Part shown: positions 16,810 to 24,892 of the stretch, in pieces
Layout of the letters: every line of letters starts with the position of its first letter
Position numbering within the stretch: position 1 is the first letter of the stretch
DNA from: an uncultured Peptococcaceae bacterium
Lineage (GTDB): Bacteria; Bacillota; Peptococcia; Peptococcales; Peptococcaceae
Length of the DNA: 64,000 nt
Direction of reading: 5' to 3'
Assembly (NCBI GenBank): GCA_947254645.1
Contig: CAMYDW010000004.1
Span: 82,376 to 146,375, forward strand
Position numbers and translations under genes: made by a program
The notes under the pieces: generated by a model
What the model was told of the DNA's origin: nothing
Database searches by the model: none
Seen by the model: the letters and a program-made list of their open reading frames with translations, nothing else

Positions 16810-16893
16810 ATGATGAAGACTTTGGCACAAAACATCGTTCTTATTGTGAGCATTATCATTATTGGTGATAATGCCATTTTGCGTTACGCTTAA
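16810..16893 (+). CDS. ilv leader peptide 1
   Basis: A 27-codon reading frame with a proper ribosome site (GAGGAGG, 8-nt spacing) and ATG ATG start. Twelve of its 27 residues are branched-chain (7 Ile, 2 Val, 3 Leu), with four Ile in a row at 15-18 and the ending NAILRYA. It is directly followed by a terminator hairpin. This is the arrangement of ribosome-mediated attenuation: shortage of charged tRNA-Ile/Val/Leu stalls the ribosome here and prevents the terminator from forming. The peptide itself needs no function. Confidence 0.88.
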   Translation: MMKTLAQNIVLIVSIIIIGDNAILRYA

Positions 16894-16914
16894 ATAGGGA
16901 CAGGCACATCTTTT

Positions 16915-16948
16915 GCCCCTTGCAGCTAACGCTGCAAGGGGCTTTTTT
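16915..16948 (+). terminator. ilv attenuator 1 (leader terminator)
   Basis: Perfect 12-bp stem GCCCCTTGCAGC / GCTGCAAGGGGC, loop TAAC, six Ts. A competing antiterminator can be drawn: leader bases 16881-16890 (GCGTTACGCT, last codons before the stop) pair with 16924-16932 (AGCTAACGC) with one bulged base. A ribosome at the stop codon would hide this segment; one stalled in the Ile run would leave it free. Confidence 0.85.
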
Positions 16949-16976
16949 ACTTTATGAAAAAAGGAGCGTATACACA

Positions 16977-17069
16977 ATGACCACTACAAACCTCATTATT
17001 ATCGCAAATATCGTCATTATCATTGTCATTATTGGCAATGTTAGTTTGTGTTACGCTGAAAAAGCTTGA
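16977..17069 (+). CDS. ilv leader peptide 2
   Basis: A second leader, 30 codons, after the first attenuator. RBS AAAGGAG with 10-nt spacing, then ATG. Fourteen of 30 residues are branched-chain (9 Ile, 3 Val, 2 Leu), with runs III, VIII and VII, and the ending CYAEKA. Both leaders share a short run of GTTACGCT near the 3' end (RYA / CYA), suggesting they arose by duplication of one leader. It is followed by its own terminator and then by ilvB. Confidence 0.86.
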   Translation: MTTTNLIIIANIVIIIVIIGNVSLCYAEKA

Positions 17070-17089
17070 AAAGCCAAAAGTTGCTTTCA

Positions 17090-17125
17090 AACACTTATCA
17101 GTGAACACTGGTAAGTGTTTTTTTT
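17090..17125 (+). terminator. ilv attenuator 2 (leader terminator)
   Basis: 14-bp stem AACACTTATCAGTG / CACTGGTAAGTGTT with one T-G pair and an AA loop, then eight Ts. A possible antiterminator pairs leader bases 17048-17064 (GTGTT and GAAA..GC) with 17083-17094 (GCTTTCAAACAC), which would take away the 5' arm. Confidence 0.82.
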
Positions 17126-17147
17126 GTACGAAAAAGGAGGAAAAGGA

Positions 17148-18800
17148 ATGAGATTGACAGGTGCAGAAATTGTTGTAGAACAGATTTGTTTACATGGTGT
17201 AAAAACGGTTTTTGGTTATCCAGGAGGTGCAGTTTTGCCCCTCTATGATGCCCTTTATCAGAATCAAGAGCGCTTGCACCATGTGTTGACTGCCCACGAG
17301 CAAGGGGCTGTTCATGCAGCAGATGGCTATGCAAGAGCCACAGGCAACACTGGTGTTGTCATTGCCACTAGCGGCCCAGGAGCGACCAACCTCGTCACTG
17401 GTATTGCCAATGCCTACCTAGATAGCATTCCGATGGTTGCCATCACTGGCAACGTGCCTCTTGCCATTTTAGGGAAGGACGGCTTTCAAGAGGTGGATAT
17501 CGCTGGCATCACCCAACCAGTGGTGAAGCATAGCTTTGTGGTGCGTGACGTTGAGGAGCTGGCGCCAATCTTGAACGAAGCCTTTCGCTTGGCAAATAGT
17601 GGGCGCCCTGGTCCTGTCTTGGTGGATATTCCAAAGAGTGTACAGGTGGATACTTGTGAATATCATGGAGTGCTTTCAGAAGTCCCAGAGGAGATGTCCT
17701 CTTGCCCAGACCTGACAGCAGTCATTGAGGCCTTGATGGCCAGCAAGCGTCCTTATATTTATGCAGGGGGTGGCGTATTGGCAGGTGATGCGGCCCATTT
17801 GTTGCCAATCTTGGCAGAACATTTAGATGCCCCAGTGGGCTTGAGCATGATGGGATTGACAGCCATGGACAGCGACCATCCACTCAATCTTGGCATGAGT
17901 GGCATGCATGGCAAGGCGGCGTCCTCTATGGCACAGGTAGCATGTGATGTGATGCTCGCCCTAGGGGTGCGCTTCTCCGATCGTGCAACAGGCGATGCCA
18001 AGGCTTTTGTGGCCAATAAAACCATCATCCATGTGGATCTCGACTTGGCTGAAATTGGCAAAAATGTAGAAACCCACCTCGATGTGTGTGGCGATGTGAA
18101 AACAGTCATGACGGCATTATTGGAAAAAGTACCAGCCCTCAAGCACGAGGCATGGTTGGCAGAGGTGGAGGCAATGAAGGCCAAAGACCAAGTTCGCCAA
18201 CAAGGCACTCTGACCCCACAAACCGTCATTGAAACCGTTCAAACCCATAGCACAAGGGATACTGTCGTAGCCACAGATGTTGGGCAGCATCAAATGTGGA
18301 CCATGCTCTACTATGGCTTCCATGAGCCACGCACCCTTTTGACTTCAGGAGGACTTGGCACCATGGGCTACGGGATGGGGGCGGCGATTGGCGGCTGCTT
18401 GGCGAGAGAAAAAGCGCCAACAGTGCTCTTTACCAGTGAAGGCAGCTTTGGCATGAACCTCAATGAGCTGGCAACGGCAGTCACCCAAGACTTGCCGCTG
18501 ACGATTGTCTTGCTGCACAACAACGTTTTGGGCATGGTACGACAATGGCAAAGGATGTTTTATGAAAAGCGCTATTCGCAAACCACCCTTCAACGTGCAA
18601 CGGACTTTGTCGCTTTGGCAAAGGCTTTTGGGGCAGAGGGGATGTCGGTACACACCGTAGAGGAGTTGTATGACGCACTTGCCAATCGTCCAGTAGATAA
18701 ACCAGTACTTTTAGATTGTTGGATTGACCAAGATGAGATGGTGTTGCCGATGATTCCACCAGCAGGGACCATTTCAGAAATGGTTGTAAGGGAGGCTTAA
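17148..18800 (+). CDS. ilvB: Acetolactate synthase, large (catalytic) subunit
   Basis: ThDP- and FAD-dependent enzyme joining two pyruvates to acetolactate (Val/Leu path) or pyruvate and 2-oxobutyrate to acetohydroxybutyrate (Ile path). The 550-residue protein starts at the ATG behind GGAGGAAAAGGA; an upstream in-frame ATG lies inside the attenuator hairpin. Hallmarks are VFGYPGGAVLPLYDAL near residues 21-36, catalytic Glu in AHEQGAVHAADGYARATG near 47-64, SGPGATNLVTG, and a C-terminal ThDP/Mg region (EGSFGMNLNELATA, NNVLGMVRQWQ). It is the first structural gene of ilvB-ilvN-ilvC-ilvD and lies behind both attenuators. Confidence 0.96.
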   Translation: MRLTGAEIVVEQICLHGVKTVFGYPGGAVLPLYDALYQNQERLHHVLTAHEQGAVHAADGYARATGNTGVVIATSGPGATNLVTGIANAYLDSIPMVAITGNVPLAILGKDGFQEVDIAGITQPVVKHSFVVRDVEELAPILNEAFRLANSGRPGPVLVDIPKSVQVDTCEYHGVLSEVPEEMSSCPDLTAVIEALMASKRPYIYAGGGVLAGDAAHLLPILAEHLDAPVGLSMMGLTAMDSDHPLNLGMSGMHGKAASSMAQVACDVMLALGVRFSDRATGDAKAFVANKTIIHVDLDLAEIGKNVETHLDVCGDVKTVMTALLEKVPALKHEAWLAEVEAMKAKDQVRQQGTLTPQTVIETVQTHSTRDTVVATDVGQHQMWTMLYYGFHEPRTLLTSGGLGTMGYGMGAAIGGCLAREKAPTVLFTSEGSFGMNLNELATAVTQDLPLTIVLLHNNVLGMVRQWQRMFYEKRYSQTTLQRATDFVALAKAFGAEGMSVHTVEELYDALANRPVDKPVLLDCWIDQDEMVLPMIPPAGTISEMVVREA

Positions 18801-18802
18801 AA

Positions 18803-19051
18803 ATGGATAAATTTACCATTGAACTACTTGTTGCCAATCGCTATGGCGTGCTCAATCGTATCGCTGGCCTATACGCACGAAAAGGGTACAACATTGAAAG
18901 TATTTCCACTCATGAAACGGCACAAGCCACTCAAACACGCATGTTGATTTCATCTCGTGGTGACAAATATGTCCAAACCTACATGGTGCGACAATTGCGT
19001 AAGCTCTATGATGTCATCGAAGTGACCTTAATGGTGACTGTTGAACAATAA
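18803..19051 (+). CDS. ilvN: Acetolactate synthase, small regulatory subunit
   Basis: An 82-residue ACT-domain protein giving valine feedback control to IlvB. The domain is visible as FTIELLVANRYGVLNRIAGLYARKGYNIESIS, the ligand-binding edge being NRYGVLNRIAG at about residues 12-22. It consists of little more than the ACT domain; the C-terminal domain of longer IlvH proteins (~160 residues) is absent, as in other short IlvN forms. It starts 2 nt after ilvB, so translation is coupled. Confidence 0.93.
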   Translation: MDKFTIELLVANRYGVLNRIAGLYARKGYNIESISTHETAQATQTRMLISSRGDKYVQTYMVRQLRKLYDVIEVTLMVTVEQ

Positions 19052-19083
19052 ATTTAAAGGAACAAGAAAAAGGAGAGAGTATT

Positions 19084-20079
19084 ATGGCAAAAATGTATTA
19101 TGACAACGATTGTAACCTCGACGTATTAAAAGGAAAAACCATCGCAGTGGTGGGCTATGGGTCTCAAGGCCATGCTCATGCACAAAATTTGCGTGACAGT
19201 GGCTGTGAAGTGGTGGTAGGGCTTTATGAAGGCTCTAAGAGTGCAGCACGTGCCGAAGCCGATGGATTCACTGTATTATCCACAGCAGAAGCCACCCAGA
19301 AAGCCGATGTGGTGATGCTTTTAGTGAATGATGAAAAAATGAAGGGCATCTATGATGAAAACGTGGCACCAAACCTCACTGCTGGTATGACCCTTTGCTT
19401 TGCCCATGGCTTCAATATCCGTTATGAACAAATCGTGCCACCACAAGATGTCAATGTCATCATGATTGCACCAAAAGGCCCAGGACATACGGTTCGCAGC
19501 CAATACCTTGAAAACAAAGGGGTGCCATGCCTCGTTGCTGTAGAGCAGGATGCCACTGGCGATGCCAAGGACGTGGCCCTTGCTTATGCCAGTGCCATCG
19601 GTGGTGGCCGTGGTGGGATTTTGGAAACCACCTTTAAGGAAGAAACAGAAACCGACTTGTTTGGCGAGCAAGCTGTGCTCTGCGGTGGGGTTGTTGCCCT
19701 CATGCAAGCAGGCTTTGACACCCTTGTGGAAGCAGGCTACAAGCCAGAAAATGCTTATTTTGAATGTGTCCATGAAATGAAGCTAATCATCGACTTAGTG
19801 GTGCAAGGGGGCTTCTCCTTCATGCGTCATTCCATCAGTGATACTGCAGAATATGGGGATTATGCTGTTGGACATCGTTTAATCACGCAAGATACCAAGG
19901 ACGAAATGAAACGTGTCTTAGCAGAAATTCAAGATGGCACCTTTGCGAAAGCGTGGCTTAAAGAAAATGCCGACAATCGTCCAACCTTTACCAAGCGTCG
20001 TGAAGAAGAAAAGCAATTATTGGTTGAAACCGTTGGGGCAGACCTTCGCAAGAAGATGTCTTGGAGTGAAAACAACTAA
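19084..20079 (+). CDS. ilvC: Ketol-acid reductoisomerase
   Basis: Second step of valine/isoleucine synthesis: Mg-dependent alkyl shift and NAD(P)H reduction of acetolactate. The 331-residue length is that of class I enzymes. The Rossmann motif VVGYGSQGHAHAQNLRDSG lies near residues 21-39; metal-binding acidic residues are in DLFGEQAVLCGG near 190-201 and in the helix FECVHEMKLIIDL near 223-235. The loop after the second strand (GLYEGSKSAARAEA) carries Ser and Arg, usually read as NADPH preference, though this is inference. RBS AAAGGAGAG precedes the ATG; it follows ilvN by 32 nt. Confidence 0.96.
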   Translation: MAKMYYDNDCNLDVLKGKTIAVVGYGSQGHAHAQNLRDSGCEVVVGLYEGSKSAARAEADGFTVLSTAEATQKADVVMLLVNDEKMKGIYDENVAPNLTAGMTLCFAHGFNIRYEQIVPPQDVNVIMIAPKGPGHTVRSQYLENKGVPCLVAVEQDATGDAKDVALAYASAIGGGRGGILETTFKEETETDLFGEQAVLCGGVVALMQAGFDTLVEAGYKPENAYFECVHEMKLIIDLVVQGGFSFMRHSISDTAEYGDYAVGHRLITQDTKDEMKRVLAEIQDGTFAKAWLKENADNRPTFTKRREEEKQLLVETVGADLRKKMSWSENN

Positions 20080-20098
20080 GTCGTAGAGAGGAGTCGTC

Positions 20099-21733
20099 AT
20101 GAGAATGAACAGCGATGTAATGAAATCAGGCATGGAAAATGCGCCAAAACGTGCGCTGTTGAAAGCAATGGGGTATACCGACACCCAAATTGAGCGTCCC
20201 TTGGTGGGCATTGTCAATTCCTTCAATGAGGTGGTGGCAGGGCATGCCCACTTACAAATGGTGGCACGTGCTGTAAAAGATGGGGTGCTTATGGCAGGTG
20301 GCACACCAATGGAATTTAATACCATTGGTGTCTGCGATGGCTTGGCAATGGGGCATGAAGGCATGAAGTATTCCTTAAGCTCTCGCGAAGTGATTGTGGA
20401 TAGCATTGAGTGTATGGTGCGTGGGCATCAATTTGATGCATTGGTGTTCATTCCAAATTGCGACAAGATTGTACCAGCGATGTTGATGGCAGCGGCACGT
20501 CTCAACCTTCCTTCCATTGTGGTGAGTGGCGGCCCGATGCTGAGCCTGGATGGCAAAGACCTCAATACAGTGTTTGAAGCAGTAGGGAGTGTCAAAGCAG
20601 GCACTATGAGTGAAGACGAATTGCGTCATATTGAAAACACTGCTTGCCCAGGTTGCGGTTCCTGCTCTGGGATGTTCACGGCCAATTCCATGAACTGCTT
20701 GTGTGAAGCCCTTGGGATGGCACTCAGCGGCAATGGCACCATTCCAGCGGTGTATGCTGAGCGTTTGCGTTTGGCACGCGAGGCAGGTCGTCAAGTGATG
20801 AGCCTTTTGGCCCAAAACATCCGTCCATCTGACATCATGACCCAAGAAGCCTTCCACAACGCCCTCACAGTAGACATGGCCTTGGGCTGTTCTAGCAATT
20901 CGGTGCTTCATTTGTTGGCCATTGCCAACGAGTGTGAGGTCGAACTCGACTTGCATCAAATCAATGACATCAGTGACCGTACCCCAAACCTCTGTCGTCT
21001 GGCACCTGTGGGTAAGCACCATATGCAGGATTTATATGCCGTGGGTGGCGTGGCAGCTGTGATGAAAACCTTGGAAGAGAAGCTCCATACAACCCTGCCA
21101 ACGGTGACAGGAAAAACAGTGGCAGAAAACTTATCAAATATCGTTGTAAAGGAGAATGCGGTGATTCAACCTTACAGCGAAACAGGGGGGATTGCAGTTC
21201 TCTTTGGCAATTTGGCTCCTGATGGCGCCATTGTAAAGCGCAGTGCCGTCAAAGAAGAAATGCTTCAATTTACAGGCACTGCTCGTGTCTTTGATGGGGA
21301 AGAAGCAGCCATTGAAGCCATCTATGGTGGAAAGATTCAATCAGGAGATGTGGTGGTCATTCGCTACGAGGGCCCAGCAGGAGGCCCAGGGATGCGTGAA
21401 ATGCTCAATCCAACCTCTGCCATTGCTGGCATGGGCCTCGATAGCAGCGTGGCGCTCATTACTGACGGCCGCTTTTCAGGCGCCACCCGCGGGGCCTCTA
21501 TTGGCCATGTATCCCCAGAGGCGGCAGCAGGTGGCTTGATTGCCGATGTTTGCGATGGAGATCGTATTGAAATTGATATTCCAAACCATCGCCTCACCCT
21601 CTTAGTCGATGAAGAAGAGCTACAACATCGTCAACAAACCCTCCAACGCCCAGCGCCAAAAAATCTCAAAGGGTATCTCAAACGCTATGCCAAGAATGTC
21701 TCCTCTGCCAATAAAGGGGCAGTGGTGCTATAA
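20099..21733 (+). CDS. ilvD: Dihydroxy-acid dehydratase
   Basis: Iron-sulfur dehydratase for the third step of valine/isoleucine synthesis. The 544-residue protein shows the cluster and Mg region NCDKIVPAMLMAA near residues 119-131, CPGCGSCSGMFTANSMN near 182-198, and the C-terminal signature FSGATRGASIGHVSPEAAAGG near 460-480. All three cysteines expected for the cluster are there. It ends the operon; I see no convincing terminator in the AT-rich 260 bases before the aldehyde dehydrogenase gene. ilvE and leu genes are not in the window. Confidence 0.96.
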   Translation: MRMNSDVMKSGMENAPKRALLKAMGYTDTQIERPLVGIVNSFNEVVAGHAHLQMVARAVKDGVLMAGGTPMEFNTIGVCDGLAMGHEGMKYSLSSREVIVDSIECMVRGHQFDALVFIPNCDKIVPAMLMAAARLNLPSIVVSGGPMLSLDGKDLNTVFEAVGSVKAGTMSEDELRHIENTACPGCGSCSGMFTANSMNCLCEALGMALSGNGTIPAVYAERLRLAREAGRQVMSLLAQNIRPSDIMTQEAFHNALTVDMALGCSSNSVLHLLAIANECEVELDLHQINDISDRTPNLCRLAPVGKHHMQDLYAVGGVAAVMKTLEEKLHTTLPTVTGKTVAENLSNIVVKENAVIQPYSETGGIAVLFGNLAPDGAIVKRSAVKEEMLQFTGTARVFDGEEAAIEAIYGGKIQSGDVVVIRYEGPAGGPGMREMLNPTSAIAGMGLDSSVALITDGRFSGATRGASIGHVSPEAAAGGLIADVCDGDRIEIDIPNHRLTLLVDEEELQHRQQTLQRPAPKNLKGYLKRYAKNVSSANKGAVVL

Positions 21734-21994
21734 AAATTCTGGATGGTTGCTCTTTTATATAAGTTGAATAAATAGGGGATATATCGGATTTTGACGCATA
21801 TTAATCGTAAAAAAAGCACATAATAAAGAGAATGGAAATAAATTTTTCTCAAATATAACAAAAAATTTTTCTCCTCTATGTTTATAACCTGATGAGGTAG
21901 GGTATTTTAAAGGTACATCAGTTAAGATGTTATATAAAAAATAAAAGCATACTTTGAGATACATACTTTTAAGATACATATAGGAGAGATGACA

Positions 21995-23479
21995 ATGAAC
22001 ATAGAATTAAAACCACAATATGACTTGTTTATTAATGGCGAATGGGTTGCCCCTTCCAATGGCGAATACATGGACACTTTTAACCCTGCAACAGGTGAAA
22101 AGCTTTCTACGATTGCAAATGCAAGCAATGCAGATGTTGACGCAGCAGTGCAAGCAGCACGTGATGCCTTCAACGGTGAATGGAAGAACGTTTCCCTCGA
22201 AGCACGTTCAGCCCTTCTTTTGAAGCTGGCTGATATTATTGATGAAAATGCAGAATTCTTAGCAACAGTGGAAACCATGAACAATGGGAAACCTATTCGT
22301 GAAACCGCCAATTTGGACATTCCTTACGCAGCAGACCACTTCCGTTACTTCGCAGGAGTGATTCGTGGTGAAGAAGGCTCTGCTCAAATTTTAGAAGGTC
22401 GTTATCTCTCCCTTATCTTGAGAGAACCTATCGGGGTGGTTGCTCAAATTATCCCTTGGAACTTCCCATTCTTAATGGCCGCTTGGAAAATCGCACCAGC
22501 CATCGCAGCAGGTGATACCATCGTCTTGAAGCCATCTTCTTCTACCTCCTTGTCTGTTCTTGAGATGGCACGTTTGTTCCAAGAAGTTCTACCAAAGGGC
22601 GTTCTTAATATTGTTACCGGCAAAGGCTCCCAATCTGGTGAATACCTCCAGCATCATCACGATATTGATAAATTGGCATTTACTGGTTCTACTGAAGTGG
22701 GGCGTCAAATCGGCATTGCAGCTGCCGAAAAATTGATTCCAGCAACCTTAGAGCTTGGTGGTAAAAGTGCCAACATCGTTTTTGCAGATGCAGACCTTGA
22801 CAAAGCCATTGATGGCGCAATGCTCGGTATTTTGTTCAACCAAGGACAAGTATGCTGTGCAGGCTCAAGACTCTTTGTTCAAGAAGACATCTATGATGAA
22901 TATGTGGAACGTCTTGTAAAAGCATTCAATAACGTAAAAGTGGGCAATCCTCTTGACCCAACAACCGAAATGGGCTCTCAAATTGACAAACGTCAATTAA
23001 AGAAAATTATTGGTTATGTAGAAGGCGCAAAAATCGACGGTCTTAAAATCTTAGCTGGTGGTTCAGCTGTAGAAGGCCTTGGCGATGGCGCATTCATGCA
23101 ACCAACACTCATAGAATCAAACTCCAATACCCCAGCCATCTGCCAACAAGAAGTCTTTGGACCAGTGGTTGTGCTTCAAAAGTTTAAAACTGAAGAAGAA
23201 GTCATTCGCTTGGCAAATGATTCCAACTATGGCTTAGGTGGTGCCGTATTCTCTCAAAATATCAACCGTGCTTTTAAAATTGCAAACAGCGTTCGTACTG
23301 GACGTATGTGGGTGAATACCTACAACCAAATTCCAGCAGGGGCACCATTTGGTGGCTATAAAGAATCTGGAATTGGTCGTGAAACCCACAAAATGATGCT
23401 TGATGCGTATAGTCAAACCAAGAATGTTCTCATCGACCTCCAAGATGATGTCAGTGGTTTCTACAACCTTCAAAAATAA
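21995..23479 (+). CDS. NAD(P)-dependent aldehyde dehydrogenase
   Basis: A 494-residue member of the ALDH superfamily oxidising an aldehyde to the acid. Visible marks are NPATGEKLSTIANAS near the N-terminus, the NAD-binding PWNFPFLMAAWKIAPAIAAGDTIVLKPS region near 150-177, catalytic Glu in TLELGGKSANIVF near 250, and catalytic Cys in NQGQVCCAGSRLF near 285. It resembles acetaldehyde/betaine-aldehyde-type enzymes, but the substrate cannot be set. I use the second ATG (21995), eight bases behind GGAG; the ATG at 21989 is too close. The upstream region holds two AGATACATA copies (near 21957 and 21972) of unknown meaning. Two terminators follow. Confidence 0.92.
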   Translation: MNIELKPQYDLFINGEWVAPSNGEYMDTFNPATGEKLSTIANASNADVDAAVQAARDAFNGEWKNVSLEARSALLLKLADIIDENAEFLATVETMNNGKPIRETANLDIPYAADHFRYFAGVIRGEEGSAQILEGRYLSLILREPIGVVAQIIPWNFPFLMAAWKIAPAIAAGDTIVLKPSSSTSLSVLEMARLFQEVLPKGVLNIVTGKGSQSGEYLQHHHDIDKLAFTGSTEVGRQIGIAAAEKLIPATLELGGKSANIVFADADLDKAIDGAMLGILFNQGQVCCAGSRLFVQEDIYDEYVERLVKAFNNVKVGNPLDPTTEMGSQIDKRQLKKIIGYVEGAKIDGLKILAGGSAVEGLGDGAFMQPTLIESNSNTPAICQQEVFGPVVVLQKFKTEEEVIRLANDSNYGLGGAVFSQNINRAFKIANSVRTGRMWVNTYNQIPAGAPFGGYKESGIGRETHKMMLDAYSQTKNVLIDLQDDVSGFYNLQK

Positions 23480-23527
23480 TTAAAGATCATTAAAAATTTT
23501 TCATACACCTCAATTTATTGAACGTAA

Positions 23528-23585
23528 AAAGAAGCGAATACTGCTGCTTCTTTCTTAAAAAAGTGCACTTAGGTGCACTTTTTTT
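23528..23585 (+). terminator. Two consecutive terminator hairpins after aldehyde dehydrogenase
   Basis: First hairpin AAAGAAGC / GCTTCTTT (loop of 10). The second (23557-23585) is stronger: AAAAAAGTGCAC / GTGCACTTTTTTT with a four-base loop. Together they isolate the fatty-acid operon from upstream transcription. Confidence 0.85.
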
Positions 23586-23629
23586 GTGTTTATGGAGGTT
23601 TTGTCATTAATTTTCTAAACGATAAAGTC

Positions 23630-23658
23630 TTGACATTTAAAAAGGGCATTGCTATACT
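23630..23658 (+). promoter_or_regulatory. Promoter of fatty-acid synthesis operon
   Basis: -35 TTGACA (perfect), 17-nt spacer, -10 TATACT. The last three bases of the -10 are also the first of a long palindrome. Confidence 0.85.
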
Positions 23659-23694
23659 TCGATTTAAGTTATCAATGATAACTTAAATCGAAGT
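23656..23694. promoter_or_regulatory. 39-nt perfect palindrome on acpP promoter (probable operator)
   Basis: Arms of 19 nt (ACTTCGATTTAAGTTATCA and its exact complement) flank a single A. It begins inside the -10 element and covers the start of transcription and the first ~25 transcribed bases, ending 9 nt before the acpP ribosome site. In this position a bound dimeric repressor would stop initiation. The transcript could also fold it into a 19-bp hairpin; there is no T-run, so it is not a terminator. It does not match the FapR box, and its centre (TTATCAATGATAA) only loosely recalls a FabT box. Confidence 0.75.
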
Positions 23695-23719
23695 AAGAAA
23701 ATAATTGGAGGAATTGAAT

Positions 23720-23944
23720 ATGATTTTTAAAGCAATTGCAAATTTAATCGCAGATAGACAGGAATGTGACGTGAAGGATATTAAGATGGAAAGCACCTTT
23801 CGTGATTTAGGCATTGATTCTTTGGATACGGTGGAATTGTTGATGGAATTAGAAGATGAATTGGACATGACCATTGAGCTAGATCAAAAGGTCGATACGG
23901 TGGGCGACTTGGTTGCCTTTATTGAGAGCAAACAAAAGGACTGA
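23720..23944 (+). CDS. acpP: Acyl carrier protein
   Basis: A 74-residue acidic helix bundle carrying the growing acyl chain on phosphopantetheine. Attachment site Ser34 lies in LGIDSLDTVELLMELED. I start at the ATG behind GGAGGAATTGAAT; an in-frame TTG five codons upstream overlaps the ribosome site. It is the first gene of the fab/acc operon and sits directly behind the palindromic operator. The N-terminus (MIFKAIANLIADRQECD) is slightly unusual in having a Cys, but length and core are normal. Confidence 0.95.
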   Translation: MIFKAIANLIADRQECDVKDIKMESTFRDLGIDSLDTVELLMELEDELDMTIELDQKVDTVGDLVAFIESKQKD

Positions 23945-23947
23945 GCC

Positions 23948-24892
23948 ATGATTGAATCTCCTTTGTGTGACATCATTGGCATTCGTTATCCTATTTTTCA
24001 AGGTGGGATGGCTTGGATTGCCGATGGAAAGTTGGCAGCAGCTGTATCAAATGGTGGTGGTTTAGGGATTATCGCTGCAGGAAATGCCCCAGCGGAAGTG
24101 GTGCGAGAAGAAATTCGAATTGCAAAGTCCCTGACAGATGAGCCTATTGGGGTGAACATCATGCTGATGAGCCCCTTTGCTAAAGATATTGCCCAATTGG
24201 TCTGTGATGAAAAGGTGCAGGTGGTTACCACAGGGGCTGGTAATCCTTCGGCGTATATGGCGCAATGGAAGGCGGCTGGGATTCATGTGATTCCAGTGGT
24301 GGCATCTATGGCAATGGCCAAGCTGATGACACGTCTCGGGGCCACTGCCCTTATTGCAGAAGGGGGCGAAAGTGGTGGCCATGTTGGCGAGCTCTCTACC
24401 ATGGTATTGGTGCCTTTGGTATGCGACAGCACGCCTCTACCAGTGATTGCCGCTGGTGGCATTGCCGATGGGCGTGGCATGGCGGCGGCGATGATGCTTG
24501 GGGCTTGTGGGGTTCAAATGGGCACCAGATTTTTGAGTGCCAAGGAATGCACCATTCACCCTACCTATCGTGAAAAGGTGTTGAAGGCTGGGGACCGTTG
24601 CACCATGGTCACTGGGAAGAAGCTGGGGCATCCTGTACGCAGCTTGCGTACCCCTTTTGCTCGTGATTATGAAAAAGCAGAGTTTGCTGGGACGGACGAT
24701 GAAGTGCTTGAAGCCATGGGGACTGGGGCTTTGCGCAAAGCAGTCAAGGATGGCGATAAGGAAGCAGGCTGCTTCTTGGCAGGTCAAATTGCCACCATGG
24801 TGAACAAGGAAGAACCAGCAGCAGCGATTATTGTCGATGTACTCACCCATGCAGAGCGTGTGCTGAAAGGAGGGTCACAATGGGTAAAATAG
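23948..24892 (+). CDS. fabK: Enoyl-ACP reductase II (FMN-dependent)
   Basis: Flavoprotein performing the last reduction of each elongation cycle with NAD(P)H. The 314-residue TIM-barrel protein opens with IIGIRYPIFQGGMAWIADGKLAAAVSNGGGLGIIAAG, as in FabK and related nitronate-monooxygenase-like proteins; EGGESGGHVGEL near residues 138-149 and AAGGIADGRGMAAAMMLGACGVQMGTRF near 174-201 form the FMN phosphate site. Position between acpP and fabD makes FabK certain rather than a nitronate monooxygenase. FabK-type reductases are insensitive to triclosan; no fabI is seen here. Start is 3 nt after acpP. Confidence 0.95.
   Translation: MIESPLCDIIGIRYPIFQGGMAWIADGKLAAAVSNGGGLGIIAAGNAPAEVVREEIRIAKSLTDEPIGVNIMLMSPFAKDIAQLVCDEKVQVVTTGAGNPSAYMAQWKAAGIHVIPVVASMAMAKLMTRLGATALIAEGGESGGHVGELSTMVLVPLVCDSTPLPVIAAGGIADGRGMAAAMMLGACGVQMGTRFLSAKECTIHPTYREKVLKAGDRCTMVTGKKLGHPVRSLRTPFARDYEKAEFAGTDDEVLEAMGTGALRKAVKDGDKEAGCFLAGQIATMVNKEEPAAAIIVDVLTHAERVLKGGSQWVK

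Noticed and set aside
16780..17147. T-box riboswitch before ilvB
   Set aside because: No T-box sequence (TGGNACCGCG-like) or specifier stem; the Ile/Val-rich leader frames explain the terminators better.
20375..21022. 215-codon frame antisense to ilvD
   Set aside because: Lies opposite strongly conserved IlvD sequence, no ribosome site, His/Cys-rich shadow composition. Similar long antisense frames opposite ilvB, fabK, uvrB and pgcA-like genes were rejected for the same reason.
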